A stretch of 64,000 nucleotides of DNA, taken from the NCBI RefSeq assembly GCF_017086465.1, contig NZ_CP070961.1, positions 2,480,001-2,544,000 of the forward strand, given 5' to 3'. Below are positions 33,231 to 42,103 of this stretch, piece by piece. How positions within the stretch are numbered: position 1 is the stretch's first letter; each line of letters starts with the position of its first letter. The notes below the pieces were generated by a model. It was given only the letters and a program-made list of their open reading frames with translations, was not told the origin of the DNA and ran no database searches. This DNA comes from Nocardioides sp. zg-1228. GTDB lineage: Bacteria; Actinomycetota; Actinomycetes; Propionibacteriales; Nocardioidaceae. The position numbers were made by a program, and so were the translations under genes.

Positions 33231-34259
33231 TCAGCGCGACGACGCCGCGACCCACCGCTCGAGCGCCGACCGGGCGGCACCGGAGTCGATCGCCTCGGCG
33301 GCCTTCGCGACGCCGGCCGCCAGCGCGGTCTCGACGTCGGCACCCGGTGCGTCGTGGACCGCGAGCGCGGCGCCCGCATTGAGCACCACGGCGTCGCGCA
33401 CCGGCCCCTGCTCGCCGGCCAGGACGCGGCGTACGACGTCGGCGTTGTGGGCGGCGTCGCCCCCGCGGAGGTCCTCCGTGGTGGCCCGGGCCATGCCGAG
33501 CGTGGCGGGGTCGACGGTGCTCTCCGCGACCCGGCCGTCGTGCACGTGCCACAGGGTCGAGGTGGTGGTGGTCGTCAGCTCGTCGAGGCCGTCGTCCCCG
33601 CGGAACACCCAGGCGTCCACCCCGCGCCCGGCCAGGACGCCGGCCATGACCGGCGCCATCCGGGCGTCCGCGCACCCGATGGCCTGGGCCTGGGGGCGGG
33701 CCGGGTTGGTCAACGGGCCGAGGATGTTGAAGGTGGTGGCGATGCCGAGCTCGCGCCGCGGCACCGCCGCGTGCCGCATGGCGGGGTGGAAGGCCGCGGA
33801 GAAGCAGAAGGTGATGCCGGCCTCCCCCGCGACCTCGGCGACGCGCGCCGGGGTGAGGTCGAGGCGGATGCCGAGCTCCTCTAGGACGTCGGCCGACCCG
33901 GACTTCGACGACGCCGAGCGGTTGCCGTGCTTGACCACGCGGGCCCCGGCGCCGGCCGCGACGATCGCGGCCATCGTGGAGATGTTGACCGACATCGACC
34001 GGTCGCCCCCCGTGCCGACGATGTCGAGCAGCCGCCCGGGCACCGAGATCGGGTTGGCCGCGGCGAGCATCGCGTCGGCGATGCCGGAGACCTCCTCGAC
34101 CGTCTCGCCCTTCGCGCGCAGCGCGACCACGAGCCCGGCGAGCTGCACGGGGGTCGCCGCGCCGGCGAAGACCTCGTCCATGGCCCATCGCGCCTGCTCG
34201 GTCGTCAGGTCGACACCGGCGACGAGCGTGGAGAGGACGTCGGGCCAGGTGTGCGACAT
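33231..34259 (-). CDS. trpD: Anthranilate phosphoribosyltransferase
   Basis: The 342-residue enzyme adds phosphoribosyl from PRPP to anthranilate, the second step of tryptophan synthesis. Signatures are [16 protein letters not shown] (PRPP loop, about 78-93), [31 protein letters not shown] and [11 protein letters not shown]. Length is normal. The ATG is 7 bases after a TAGCCT hexamer, so it is expressed from its own leaderless promoter. No other trp gene is in the window; isolation beside respiratory genes is common in actinobacteria. Confidence 0.95.
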   Translation of the reverse strand: MSHTWPDVLSTLVAGVDLTTEQARWAMDEVFAGAATPVQLAGLVVALRAKGETVEEVSGIADAMLAAANPISVPGRLLDIVGTGGDRSMSVNISTMAAIVAAGAGARVVKHGNRSASSKSGSADVLEELGIRLDLTPARVAEVAGEAGITFCFSAAFHPAMRHAAVPRRELGIATTFNILGPLTNPARPQAQAIGCADARMAPVMAGVLAGRGVDAWVFRGDDGLDELTTTTTSTLWHVHDGRVAESTVDPATLGMARATTEDLRGGDAAHNADVVRRVLAGEQGPVRDAVVLNAGAALAVHDAPGADVETALAAGVAKAAEAIDSGAARSALERWVAASSR

Positions 34260-34266
34260 GGGGATC

Positions 34267-34272
34267 AGGCTA
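34267..34272 (-). promoter_or_regulatory. -10 hexamer TAGCCT, leaderless start for trpD
   Basis: The hexamer lies 7 bases before the trpD ATG, in the short gap after the receiver-like gene. Confidence 0.6.
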
Positions 34273-34302
34273 GTGGCGCAGCGGTGGGCCGCCCCAGTGG
34301 TG

Positions 34303-34728
34303 TCAGGAGGTGGCCGGGACCGACGGCTTCAGCAGCGCGACGACCGCCTCGGCGAGCTGGATGGGGTCGATCGGGTGCGGCACGGCGGCCTCGGCGCGCG
34401 ACCAGGTGGCGAGCCAGGCGTCCTGCGGGCGACCGGTCAGCACCACGACGGGCGGGCACTGGTAGATCTCGTCCTTGAGCTGCTTGGCGATGCCCATGCC
34501 GCCGGCGGGGACCGCCTCGCCATCGAGGATCGCGAGCGCGATGTCGCCGCGGTCCATGTTCTGCAGGACCACCGGCTCGGTGGCGACCTCGACGTACTCG
34601 AGCTCGGGCATGTCCGGGTGCGGGCGGCGGCCCAGCGCCAGGATGACCTGCTGGCGGGTGTTCACGTCGTCGCTGTAGACGAGGACCTTGAGCGAGCGGT
34701 CTGCGGCGGCATCAGTCACGGGAGGCAT
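34303..34728 (-). CDS. Stand-alone degenerate receiver (CheY-like) protein
   Basis: The 141-residue single receiver-fold protein keeps part of the acidic pocket (LVYSDDVN, about 20-25), a possible phospho-Asp in [10 protein letters not shown] and the Thr in VVLTGRP. The invariant Lys before the last helix is replaced (AVPHPIDP has His). It has no DNA-binding domain. It may work as a pseudo-receiver that docks another protein without phosphorylation. ATG at 34728 has GGGAGGG about 11 bases upstream; GTG at 34719 is an alternative. It lies between ctaG-like and trpD genes, an arrangement I associate with actinobacterial cytochrome loci. Confidence 0.78.
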   Translation of the reverse strand: MPPVTDAAADRSLKVLVYSDDVNTRQQVILALGRRPHPDMPELEYVEVATEPVVLQNMDRGDIALAILDGEAVPAGGMGIAKQLKDEIYQCPPVVVLTGRPQDAWLATWSRAEAAVPHPIDPIQLAEAVVALLKPSVPATS

Positions 34729-34767
34729 CGTAACCGTCGCCCTCCCGCCCCCGCGTGGAGGCATGCG

Positions 34768-35703
34768 TCACAGCGTCAGCCGGTCGGGCGAGCGTCGCTC
34801 CGCCAGGTCCAGGCGCCGGTCCTCCCGGGCCGCCTCCTTCATCGACGAGCGCACCCACTGGGTGAACAGCACGCCGAAGAACAGCACCCCGATGAGGTCG
34901 CCGCTGGCCCACAGGATGCCGCCGGCCAGGTGCTGGTCGTCGAGCACCGATGGCAGCCACGCGCCCATCGGGCCCTCGCGGAGCGCGAGGTAGTGCTCGG
35001 CCCCGATCAGCCTCGACTGCCCCATGATCGTCACGCCGAGGAACGCGTGGAAGGGCAGCGTCATGAGGGTGAGGAGCACCCGGAAGGGGTGGCTGACCCG
35101 GCCCGGCACCGGGTCGACCCCCATGAGAGGCCAGAAGAAGAGCGTCCCGACCAGCACGAGGTGGATGTGCATCATCTGGTGCACGTAGGACGAGCTGAGG
35201 CTGGCGTCGTACCACGGGCTGAAGTAGAGCGCCCACGGCGAGACGACGTAGAGGGCGAACGCCAGCGGGGGGAACGCCAGCACCTTGGCCACCCGCGAGT
35301 GCAGCACGGCGAGCAGCCACCGGCGGGGGGCCGGCGGCAGGGTGCGCAGGGCGAGGGTCACGGGCGCGCCGAGCGCCAGGGCCAGCGGCACGACCATCGA
35401 CAGGACCATGTGCTGGACCATGTGCACGCTCAGCAGGGTCGTGTCGTAGATCCCCAGGCCCGACATCGTGGCCACGCCGAACGACCCCATCCCGAGCACG
35501 ACGAAGGCCAGCGTGCGCCCGAGCGGCCACCGGTCACCGCGACGCCGCAGCACGGCGACGCCGACGAGGTAGAGACCGGTCGCCCAGACCAGCACCACGA
35601 AGGGGATCGGGTCGATCCCCCAGTCGGTGAGCACCCGCCCGAGCGTGAATCGGGGCAGGACCTCCGTGGTGTCCGCGGAGAGGGTGGAGAGGGTGGGGAA
35701 CAC
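34768..35703 (-). CDS. CtaG-like cytochrome c oxidase assembly membrane protein
   Basis: The 311-residue membrane protein of the caa3-type CtaG family has about seven helices, conserved histidines in [26 protein letters not shown] and LPFHAFLGV, and a charged C-terminus. Members help insert copper into cytochrome oxidase. The GTG start at 35703 lies 7 bases after TAGAGT, so it is leaderless and divergent from ctaE (75-bp gap), which ties the two genes' expression together. Copper function is inferred from the family. Confidence 0.87.
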   Translation of the reverse strand: MFPTLSTLSADTTEVLPRFTLGRVLTDWGIDPIPFVVLVWATGLYLVGVAVLRRRGDRWPLGRTLAFVVLGMGSFGVATMSGLGIYDTTLLSVHMVQHMVLSMVVPLALALGAPVTLALRTLPPAPRRWLLAVLHSRVAKVLAFPPLAFALYVVSPWALYFSPWYDASLSSSYVHQMMHIHLVLVGTLFFWPLMGVDPVPGRVSHPFRVLLTLMTLPFHAFLGVTIMGQSRLIGAEHYLALREGPMGAWLPSVLDDQHLAGGILWASGDLIGVLFFGVLFTQWVRSSMKEAAREDRRLDLAERRSPDRLTL

Positions 35704-35710
35704 GCTGTGA

Positions 35711-35716
35711 ACTCTA
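35711..35716 (-). promoter_or_regulatory. -10 hexamer TAGAGT, leaderless start for the CtaG-like gene
   Basis: The hexamer lies 7 bases before GTG 35703 and 50 bp from the oppositely oriented CATAAT of ctaE. Confidence 0.6.
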
Positions 35717-35765
35717 TGTCGGTCCAACACAGGGGGTCGGGGTGCCCCTCGTCCTCGCCAACGGC

Positions 35766-35771
35766 CATAAT
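35766..35771 (+). promoter_or_regulatory. -10 hexamer CATAAT, leaderless start for ctaE
   Basis: The hexamer lies 7 bases before GTG 35779. This favours that GTG over the ATG at 35770, which would fall inside the hexamer. Confidence 0.5.
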
Positions 35772-35778
35772 GATCTTC

Positions 35779-36420
35779 GTGGCGACAGCAACTGCGACGA
35801 TTCCGGCCTCCCGTCTTCACGGGCACCACGACCGACCCAGCATGGTCAGCGTGGGCACGATCATCTGGCTCGCGAGCGAGCTCATGTTCTTCGCGGCGCT
35901 GTTCGCGTCCTACTTCACCATCCGGGCGGTGAGCCCGGAGCTCTGGGCGCAGGAGACCGACAAACTCAACGTGCCGTTCTCCACGGCCAACACCGCGATC
36001 CTCGTCGCGTCGTCGTTCGCCTGCCAGTGGGGCGTCTTCGCCGCCGAGCGCGGCCAGGTCGGGCGCACGGGCAAGCTCTACAACTTCGCCAAGTGGGGCC
36101 TGCGCGAGTGGTTCATCCTCACCTACGTCATGGGCGCCATCTTCATCGGCGGACAGGCGCTCGAGTATGCCGAGCTGATCGAGCACGGCGTCACGATCCA
36201 GAGCTCGGCCTACGGCTCCATGTTCTACCTGACCACCGGCTTCCACGGCATCCACGTGGCCGGCGGACTCATCGCCTTCCTGTTCGTCCTCGGCCGCACC
36301 TACCTCGCGCGGCGCTTCACCCATGAGCAAGCCGTGACCGCGATCGTCGTGTCCTACTACTGGCACTTCGTCGACGTGGTCTGGATCGGCCTGTTCTTCA
36401 TGATCTACGTCATTCAGTAA
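35779..36420 (+). CDS. ctaE: Cytochrome c oxidase subunit III (aa3 type)
   Basis: This 213-residue subunit has the five-helix actinobacterial form. Diagnostic segments are [50 protein letters not shown] and [19 protein letters not shown], including the conserved Glu and His residues. It belongs to the terminal oxidase that reduces oxygen in a supercomplex with bc1. The gene is followed after 31 bp by qcrCAB, the standard actinobacterial order. The GTG start is chosen from the promoter position; ATG 35770 would add three residues. Confidence 0.95.
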   Translation: MATATATIPASRLHGHHDRPSMVSVGTIIWLASELMFFAALFASYFTIRAVSPELWAQETDKLNVPFSTANTAILVASSFACQWGVFAAERGQVGRTGKLYNFAKWGLREWFILTYVMGAIFIGGQALEYAELIEHGVTIQSSAYGSMFYLTTGFHGIHVAGGLIAFLFVLGRTYLARRFTHEQAVTAIVVSYYWHFVDVVWIGLFFMIYVIQ

Positions 36421-36451
36421 GCACCGATACCGCAACCGGCAAGGACTAATC

Positions 36452-37324
36452 GTGCGTTTGCTCAACCGAACCGCTGGTCGTCTCTCCCGGCACCGTCGGG
36501 GACCGCTTGCGGGTCTCGCCGTGCTGCTGCTGGGTCTCCTGATCAGCGGCTCCCTCTACACCGCCTTCTCCCCCGCCCAGGCTGACAGCCAGCCGAGCGA
36601 GACCGAGAAGGTCGCGCAGGGCAAGGAGCTCTTCCTCGCCAGCTGCTCGTTCTGCCACGGCAAGAACGGCGAGGGCGTGCCCACCGTCCGCCCGGGCTAC
36701 CAGCTCGGCCCGTCACTGGTCGGCGTCGGCGCCGCCGCCGTCGACTTCCAGGTCGGCACCGGACGCATGCCCCTGGTCCAGCAGGGCCAGCAGGCCGAGC
36801 GCAAGCCGCCCGTCTTCAACGACGAGGAGATCTCCGCGCTGGCGGCCTACGTCGCCTCGCTCGGCCCCGGCCCCGCGATCCCCAACGCGGCCGACTACTC
36901 GATCGACGACCTGTCCGACGAGCAGCGCCAGGAGGCGATCTCCCGCGGCGGCCAGATCTTCCTCACCAACTGCACCGCCTGCCACAACTTCCAGGGCGCC
37001 GGCGGGGCGATGCCACGCGGCGGCTACGCACCCACGCTCCGCGGCGTGGAGCCCAAGTACGTCTGGGAGGCCATGATCACCGGCCCCCAGCAGATGCCCA
37101 ACTTCAGCAACGGCAACCTCTCCCCCGACCAGAAGCGCGACGTCATCGCCTACCTCGGGAGCCTCGAGGACACGCCTGAGTACGCCGGCTTCTCCCTGGG
37201 CGGACTCGGACCTGTCTCCGAGGGCCTCTTCGCCTGGGTGATCGGCATCGGCGGACTCGTGGGCGCGGCGGTCTGGATCGCCTCGCACACGACCCGCAGC
37301 AAGAAGAGCAAGGTGAACGCGTGA
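36452..37324 (+). CDS. qcrC: Cytochrome bc1 complex dihaem cytochrome c subunit
   Basis: The 290-residue subunit has an N-terminal signal-anchor (about 20-42), two c-type haem sites CSFCH (about 67) and CTACH (about 173), and a C-terminal helix (about 258-278) that tethers it to the membrane. Two haems let it pass electrons directly to the oxidase without soluble cytochrome c, a hallmark of actinobacteria. GTG start has AAGGA upstream. The stop overlaps qcrA (GTGA). Confidence 0.96.
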   Translation: MRLLNRTAGRLSRHRRGPLAGLAVLLLGLLISGSLYTAFSPAQADSQPSETEKVAQGKELFLASCSFCHGKNGEGVPTVRPGYQLGPSLVGVGAAAVDFQVGTGRMPLVQQGQQAERKPPVFNDEEISALAAYVASLGPGPAIPNAADYSIDDLSDEQRQEAISRGGQIFLTNCTACHNFQGAGGAMPRGGYAPTLRGVEPKYVWEAMITGPQQMPNFSNGNLSPDQKRDVIAYLGSLEDTPEYAGFSLGGLGPVSEGLFAWVIGIGGLVGAAVWIASHTTRSKKSKVNA

Positions 37325-38439
37325 GCAACGACAACTCCTCGACGCCGGAGCACCCGGTCAACGGGCCTGACGGCACCCCGGTGCCCCACGACGAGGCCCA
37401 CGTGCCCACGCACCGCGAGGCCGAGCCGATCCCCGACCCGGGCCTTCCCGCGCACACGTGGCGCCCCACCGACGTCGACCCCAAGGCCGAGAAGCGCGCC
37501 GAGCGCCAGATCGCGGCCATGTTCGTGGGCGCGATGATCAGCGCCGTCCTCTTCGTCGTCGCCTACTTCACCTTCCAGATCGGCGACAACTGGGACACCA
37601 TCGGCGGTCTCGGCGCCTCGACGGTCAGCCTCGGCGTGACCCTCGGCGTGAGCCTGCTGCTGATCGGCATCGGCATCATCCACCTCGCCCGCAAGCTGAT
37701 GGCCGACCACGAGATGGTCGAGATGCGCCACGCGGCCGCCTCCCCGCCGGAGGACCGCGAGGCCACCGTCGAGGCACTCAACGCGGGCCTCGCCGAGGCC
37801 GGCATCGGTCGGAGGCCGCTGGTCCGCAACACGATGATCGGCGCCGTCGGCCTGCTCGGGCTGCCCGCCGTCGTGCTGCTGCGCGACCTGGCCCCGGGCA
37901 AGGCCCTCGACATCGACGCGCTCGCGCACACCATCTGGAAGCCGGGCATGCGCCTGGTGCGCGACGTCGTCGGCACCCCCATCCTCGCCAGCGAGGTCGA
38001 GATCGGTGACCTCGTCAACGCCACCGCCGAGGCGCTGTTCCCGTCGGAGGAGAACGGCTACCCCGAGCTGTCCAACCTCGACGAGCAGGTCCAGAAGGCC
38101 AAGGCCGCGATCATCGTCGTGCGGATGAACCCCGACGAGATCATCCCGCTCAAGGGCCGCGAGAAGTGGACCGTCAGCGGAATCATCTGCTACTCCAAGA
38201 TCTGCACCCACGTCGGCTGCCCGATCTCCCTGTACGAGCGCACCACCCACCACGTGCTGTGCCCGTGCCACCAGTCGACCTTCGACCTCGCCGACCACGC
38301 CAAGGTCGTCTTCGGTCCGGCTGCCCGTCCTCTTCCCCAGCTGCCGCTCGCGGTGGATGACGAGGGCTACCTGGTCGCTCAGAGCGACTTCACCGAGCCC
38401 GTCGGGGCCAGCTACTGGGAGCGTGAGAAGCAAAAGTGA
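37321..38439 (+). CDS. qcrA: Cytochrome bc1 complex Rieske iron-sulfur subunit
   Basis: The 372-residue protein has a long hydrophilic N-terminus, three hydrophobic helices (about 60-80, 97-118, 172-192) as in actinobacterial QcrA, and a C-terminal Rieske domain with the 2Fe-2S ligands in CTHVGCPIS and CPCHQSTFD. It carries electrons from menaquinol to the cytochrome c subunit. Start and stop both overlap neighbours by 4 bp. Confidence 0.96.
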   Translation: MSNDNSSTPEHPVNGPDGTPVPHDEAHVPTHREAEPIPDPGLPAHTWRPTDVDPKAEKRAERQIAAMFVGAMISAVLFVVAYFTFQIGDNWDTIGGLGASTVSLGVTLGVSLLLIGIGIIHLARKLMADHEMVEMRHAAASPPEDREATVEALNAGLAEAGIGRRPLVRNTMIGAVGLLGLPAVVLLRDLAPGKALDIDALAHTIWKPGMRLVRDVVGTPILASEVEIGDLVNATAEALFPSEENGYPELSNLDEQVQKAKAAIIVVRMNPDEIIPLKGREKWTVSGIICYSKICTHVGCPISLYERTTHHVLCPCHQSTFDLADHAKVVFGPAARPLPQLPLAVDDEGYLVAQSDFTEPVGASYWEREKQK

Positions 38440-40202
38440 GCACGGACTCCAGGATCGACACCAGCAAGGTCGCGACCACCAACGGCACCGCCGCCGCGAC
38501 CGCCACCAAGCCCGGCCCCGCCGGGTCCCTCGCCTCGTGGGCCGACGACCGCCTCGGTCTGGCCACGGCGATGAAGAAGAACCTGCGCAAGGTCTTCCCC
38601 GACCACTGGTCGTTCATGCTCGGCGAGATCGCCCTGTGGAGCTTCGTCGTGCTGCTCCTGACGGGCGTCTTCCTGACCCTGTGGTTCAACCCCTCGATGG
38701 GTCACGTCACCTACGAGGGCTCCTACGACCAGCTGCGCGGCGTCGGGATGTCGGAGTCGATGGCCTCGACGCTGGCCATCTCGTTCGACGTGCGTGGCGG
38801 CCTGCTCCTGCGCCAGATGCACCACTGGGCCGCGGCGATCTTCATCGCCTCGATGATGGTCCACCTGCTGCGCGTCGCCTTCACCGGCGCCTACCGCAAG
38901 CCGCGCGAGCTCAACTGGGTCATCGGCTGCCTGCTGCTGCTCCTGGGCACGCTCGAGGGCTTCACGGGCTACTCGCTGCCCGACGACCTGCTCTCCGGCA
39001 CCGGCGTCCGCGCCGCGGACGGCTTCCTGAAGGCGACCCCCGTCGTCGGCACCTACATGTCGTTCCTGCTGTTCGGTGGCGAGTTCCCGGGTGAGGCGAT
39101 CATCCCGCGCCTCTACATCGTGCACGTGCTGCTGATCCCCGGGATCCTGCTGGCGCTCATCGCCGCCCACATGCTGCTGCTCGTCTACCACAAGCACACG
39201 CAGTGGCCCGGGCCCGGCCGCACCGAGCAGAACGTCGTCGGCTTCCCGATGCTCCCCGTCTACGCCGCCAAGGCCGGTGGCTTCTTCTTCATGGTCTTCG
39301 GCGTCGTCGCCCTCATGGGTGGCCTGATGTCGATCAACCCGGTGTGGAAGCTCGGCCCCTACGACCCGACCAAGGTCACCGCAGGCTCCCAGCCCGACTG
39401 GTACATGGGCTGGCCCGACGGACTGCTCCGCATCGTCCCGACCGGGTGGGAGTCGGTGTTCTTCGGCTACACGTTCTCGTGGAACGTGATGCTGCCGATC
39501 CTCATCGTGCCTCCGCTGATGCTCGTCATCTTGATCCTGCTGCCGTTCATCGAGGGCTGGATCACCGGCGACAAGCGCGACCACCACCTGCTCCAGCGCC
39601 CGCGCAACGCGCCGACGCGCACCGCCGTCATGGTGTCGCTGATGACGTTCTACGGACTCGCCTGGGCGGCCGGTGGCAACGACATCATCGCCATCAAGCT
39701 CGACCTGAGCATCAACCAGATCACCTACTTCATGCGGGCGGCCGTCTTCCTCGGGCCCCTGCTGGCGTTCTGGATCACCCGGCGCTGGTGCATCTCGCTG
39801 CAGCGGCACGACAACGAGATGCTGCTCCACGGCTACGAGACGGGCATCATCACCCGCTCCCCCGAGGGCGCCTACTCGGAGCGCCACCTGCCGATCGGCG
39901 AGGCAGCCGCCTACACGCTCACGGCGCGTGAGCGCGACCAGGTCCACACGGTCGCGGGCGACACCGACGCCGCCGGTGTGGCCGCGCCCAACTCGCGCTC
40001 GGAGAAGCTGCGGGCCAAGCTGTCGTCGTGGGCGTTCAGCCACAACGTGCAGAAGCCCACGCGGGCCGAGCTCGAGGAGGCGCACCACCACGCCGAGCAC
40101 GAGGCCGAGCTCCAGGCAGGGCTCGACCACCCGGCCGACGGACACCAGTTCGACGACCACCAGCTCCGCGACACCGAGGACGTCCCGCTGCGCGACCACT
40201 GA
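38436..40202 (+). CDS. qcrB: Cytochrome bc1 complex cytochrome b subunit
   Basis: The 588-residue integral-membrane subunit has the haem b histidines in RQMHHWAAAIFIASMMVHLL and the second pair in IVHVLLIPGILLALIAAHMLLL, the quinol-site region PDW/Y segment (GSQPDWYMGW) and a C-terminal hydrophilic tail of about 130 residues with a His/Glu-rich end (EEAHHHAEHEAEL). The long tail is typical of actinobacterial QcrB. A perfect hairpin terminator follows 14 bp later. Confidence 0.96.
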   Translation: MSTDSRIDTSKVATTNGTAAATATKPGPAGSLASWADDRLGLATAMKKNLRKVFPDHWSFMLGEIALWSFVVLLLTGVFLTLWFNPSMGHVTYEGSYDQLRGVGMSESMASTLAISFDVRGGLLLRQMHHWAAAIFIASMMVHLLRVAFTGAYRKPRELNWVIGCLLLLLGTLEGFTGYSLPDDLLSGTGVRAADGFLKATPVVGTYMSFLLFGGEFPGEAIIPRLYIVHVLLIPGILLALIAAHMLLLVYHKHTQWPGPGRTEQNVVGFPMLPVYAAKAGGFFFMVFGVVALMGGLMSINPVWKLGPYDPTKVTAGSQPDWYMGWPDGLLRIVPTGWESVFFGYTFSWNVMLPILIVPPLMLVILILLPFIEGWITGDKRDHHLLQRPRNAPTRTAVMVSLMTFYGLAWAAGGNDIIAIKLDLSINQITYFMRAAVFLGPLLAFWITRRWCISLQRHDNEMLLHGYETGIITRSPEGAYSERHLPIGEAAAYTLTARERDQVHTVAGDTDAAGVAAPNSRSEKLRAKLSSWAFSHNVQKPTRAELEEAHHHAEHEAELQAGLDHPADGHQFDDHQLRDTEDVPLRDH

Positions 40203-40216
40203 GCGCACGCGACGCA

Positions 40217-40252
40217 CGAGGGCCCGCCGGGATCGTTCCCGGCGGGCCCTCG
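40217..40252. terminator. Strong hairpin terminator after qcrB
   Basis: A perfect 15-bp stem (CGAGGGCCCGCCGGG and its complement) with the loop ATCGTT ends the ctaE-qcrCAB transcript. It may also serve the convergent L,D-transpeptidase gene, whose stop is 117 bp away. No U tract. Confidence 0.85.
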
Positions 40253-40368
40253 TCTCGTCAGTGGGCGTGTCCACGACGCCCGTCGGCTGACCGTGGTGGA
40301 TCCGAGTCACCAGGTGACCTGGATCCTCCCCGATGCGTCGCGGGCTCCACTCCCCCAAAGGTCGGGGG

Positions 40369-41607
40369 TCAGCTGAGGGCCGAGCCCTGCTTCCAGTCGG
40401 CGGCGGAGAGGTTCCAGTCGCCGTAGCCGTTGTCGAGCGTCATCTGACGGGCGGACCCGGTCACCTCGACGACGTCGCCACGGCTGGTGCGGTCGTAGAG
40501 CCACTGGGCGTCCGCGACGCTCATCCCGACACACCCGTGCGAGACGTTGGCGCTGCCCTGCGAGCCGACCGACCACGGCGCGGCGTGCAGGAACTCACCG
40601 GAATAGGTCACCCGCAGGGCGTACTCGACGTTGGACAGGTCGTAGTACTCCGGGTCGCCCTCGGAGACGCCGATCGTCGCGGCGTTCATCCGCTTCTGGC
40701 GGAACTTCTCGATCACGACCTTGGTGCCCGAGCGGGTCTCCCACCCCGGCTTGCCGGCGCTGATCGGGATGGTGCGGGCGAGCTTGCCGTTGACGAACGT
40801 GCGCATCGTGTGGCTGCGCACGTCGACGCGGCTCACCACCGAGTCGCCGATGTGGAAGTCGAGGCGCCGTGACTCCTGGCCGTAGATCCCGTTGCCCGCC
40901 GGCAGGCTGTTGATGTCGAGGTCGACCGACACGTCGGTGCCGGGCCTCCAGTAGTGCGCGGGCCGGTAGTGGGCCTCCCGGTCGCTCAGCCAGTACCACG
41001 AGCCCTTCTGGGCGGGCGTGCTGGTGACCGCCATGTGCCTCTCGAACCGCGCCCGGTCGGTGACGGGCAGGTCGAACGTCACGACGACCGGCATCCCGAC
41101 GCCCACCGTCTCGCCGTCCAGGGGCGCCACCGAGGGGAAGGTCTGCTCGTCGAGGGTGAGCTCGACCGTGTGGAACCTGCGCGCGCGCTCGACCGTGCTG
41201 CCGTCGGAGCGGGTCGCGGAGGCGATCAGGCGGTAGTCGGTGCCGGGCTCCAGCCGGGTGGACGCGGTCCAGGTGCCGTCGTCGGAGAGACTCCCCTGCA
41301 CCGGACCGGCGGGCGAGGTCACCCGTACGTCGTCGAGGTGGCCGCCGACGGTCGACACCGTGAGCGGCGCGTCGATCGGCACCGCGGTCGGGTCGGCGAA
41401 GCCGGTCGTGATCCGGACCGGCTCCGGCGCGGCGGACTCCGTGGCGTCCGCGGACCCCGACGCGGCTGGAGCGTCGCCGGAGCCGTCGGAGGAGGAGGTC
41501 GGTCCCGCCGTGCTGCAGGCAGCGAGTCCCGCCATCATGACCAGCGCCGCAGCGGCCGCCGTCGGACGGCGTGCCGGGCGCGTGGAACGGAGCACGCGTG
41601 AGCGCAT
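40369..41607 (-). CDS. Lipoprotein L,D-transpeptidase (YkuD) with Ig-like domains
   Basis: The 412-residue exported lipoprotein has the lipobox MAGLAAC (Cys about 31), a Ser/Ala-rich linker, two Ig-like domains (about 65-260) and a YkuD catalytic domain with the SHGCVGMS motif (Cys about 356) and upstream His in FLHAAPWSV. It should form 3-3 peptidoglycan crosslinks, like mycobacterial LdtMt2, and is placed outside the membrane. A GGGGGGTGA site precedes the ATG. It separates the qcr and cta genes but is on the cta strand; the 97-bp gap to ctaF suggests independent expression or read-through. Confidence 0.93.
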   Translation of the reverse strand: MRSRVLRSTRPARRPTAAAAALVMMAGLAACSTAGPTSSSDGSGDAPAASGSADATESAAPEPVRITTGFADPTAVPIDAPLTVSTVGGHLDDVRVTSPAGPVQGSLSDDGTWTASTRLEPGTDYRLIASATRSDGSTVERARRFHTVELTLDEQTFPSVAPLDGETVGVGMPVVVTFDLPVTDRARFERHMAVTSTPAQKGSWYWLSDREAHYRPAHYWRPGTDVSVDLDINSLPAGNGIYGQESRRLDFHIGDSVVSRVDVRSHTMRTFVNGKLARTIPISAGKPGWETRSGTKVVIEKFRQKRMNAATIGVSEGDPEYYDLSNVEYALRVTYSGEFLHAAPWSVGSQGSANVSHGCVGMSVADAQWLYDRTSRGDVVEVTGSARQMTLDNGYGDWNLSAADWKQGSALS

Positions 41608-41704
41608 GCGACGTCACCCCCCAGGAGAGCCCGCCCGGTCGGACGGAGGAACAGCAGAACCCGTCCAGCGTACGTCGCGGACGGGCTCTGCTGAAAAGGG
41701 CGGC

Positions 41705-42103
41705 TCAGTGGGCGTGTTCGCCCCGGTAGTACTCGAAGACGAAGCCGCACACCACGATGGCACCGGCGGCGAAGCCGATGATGGCCAGCCACCAGGCCGA
41801 CAGGGCGATGCCGTAGACGATCACGCCCAGCGCCATGGCGCACCACAGGGGCCACCAGGAGTAGGGCGGGAAGAAGCCCAGCTCACCGGCGCCGTCGGCG
41901 ATGTCGGCCTCCTTGCGGTCCTCCGGCCTCGGGTCCATGCGCGAGGCGTGGAAGCCGAGGTAGAGGGTGATCATGCCGGTGAGGAGCGCGGTCATGACGA
42001 GCGCGGAGGTGCCGGTCCAGTCCTCGGACAGGAACCAGTAGCCCGGTGCCACGACCCCCACGAACACGGTGGTGATCCCGAAGATCCATGCCTCGGCCTT
42101 CAT
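41705..42103 (-). CDS. ctaF: Cytochrome c oxidase subunit IV (actinobacterial CtaF)
   Basis: The 132-residue membrane protein has four hydrophobic helices (about 5-25, 35-52, 85-103, 105-125) and the short motif [14 protein letters not shown] between them, typical of actinobacterial subunit IV. Its ATG lies in an ATGA overlap with the frame that ctaD should end in, so ctaC-ctaD-ctaF is one unit. In the literal sequence the ctaD frame runs on through this gene (see ctaD). Confidence 0.93.
   Translation of the reverse strand: MKAEAWIFGITTVFVGVVAPGYWFLSEDWTGTSALVMTALLTGMITLYLGFHASRMDPRPEDRKEADIADGAGELGFFPPYSWWPLWCAMALGVIVYGIALSAWWLAIIGFAAGAIVVCGFVFEYYRGEHAH

Noticed and set aside
33379..36420. 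1013-codon plus-strand ORF covering trpD, the receiver gene and ctaE
   Set aside because: Only its last 214 codons (ctaE) are real. The rest is antisense to trpD, the pseudo-receiver and the CtaG-like gene and has no recognisable domain.
38412..40358. 648-codon minus-strand ORF opposite qcrB
   Set aside because: It is antisense to a certain cytochrome b gene and even crosses its terminator.
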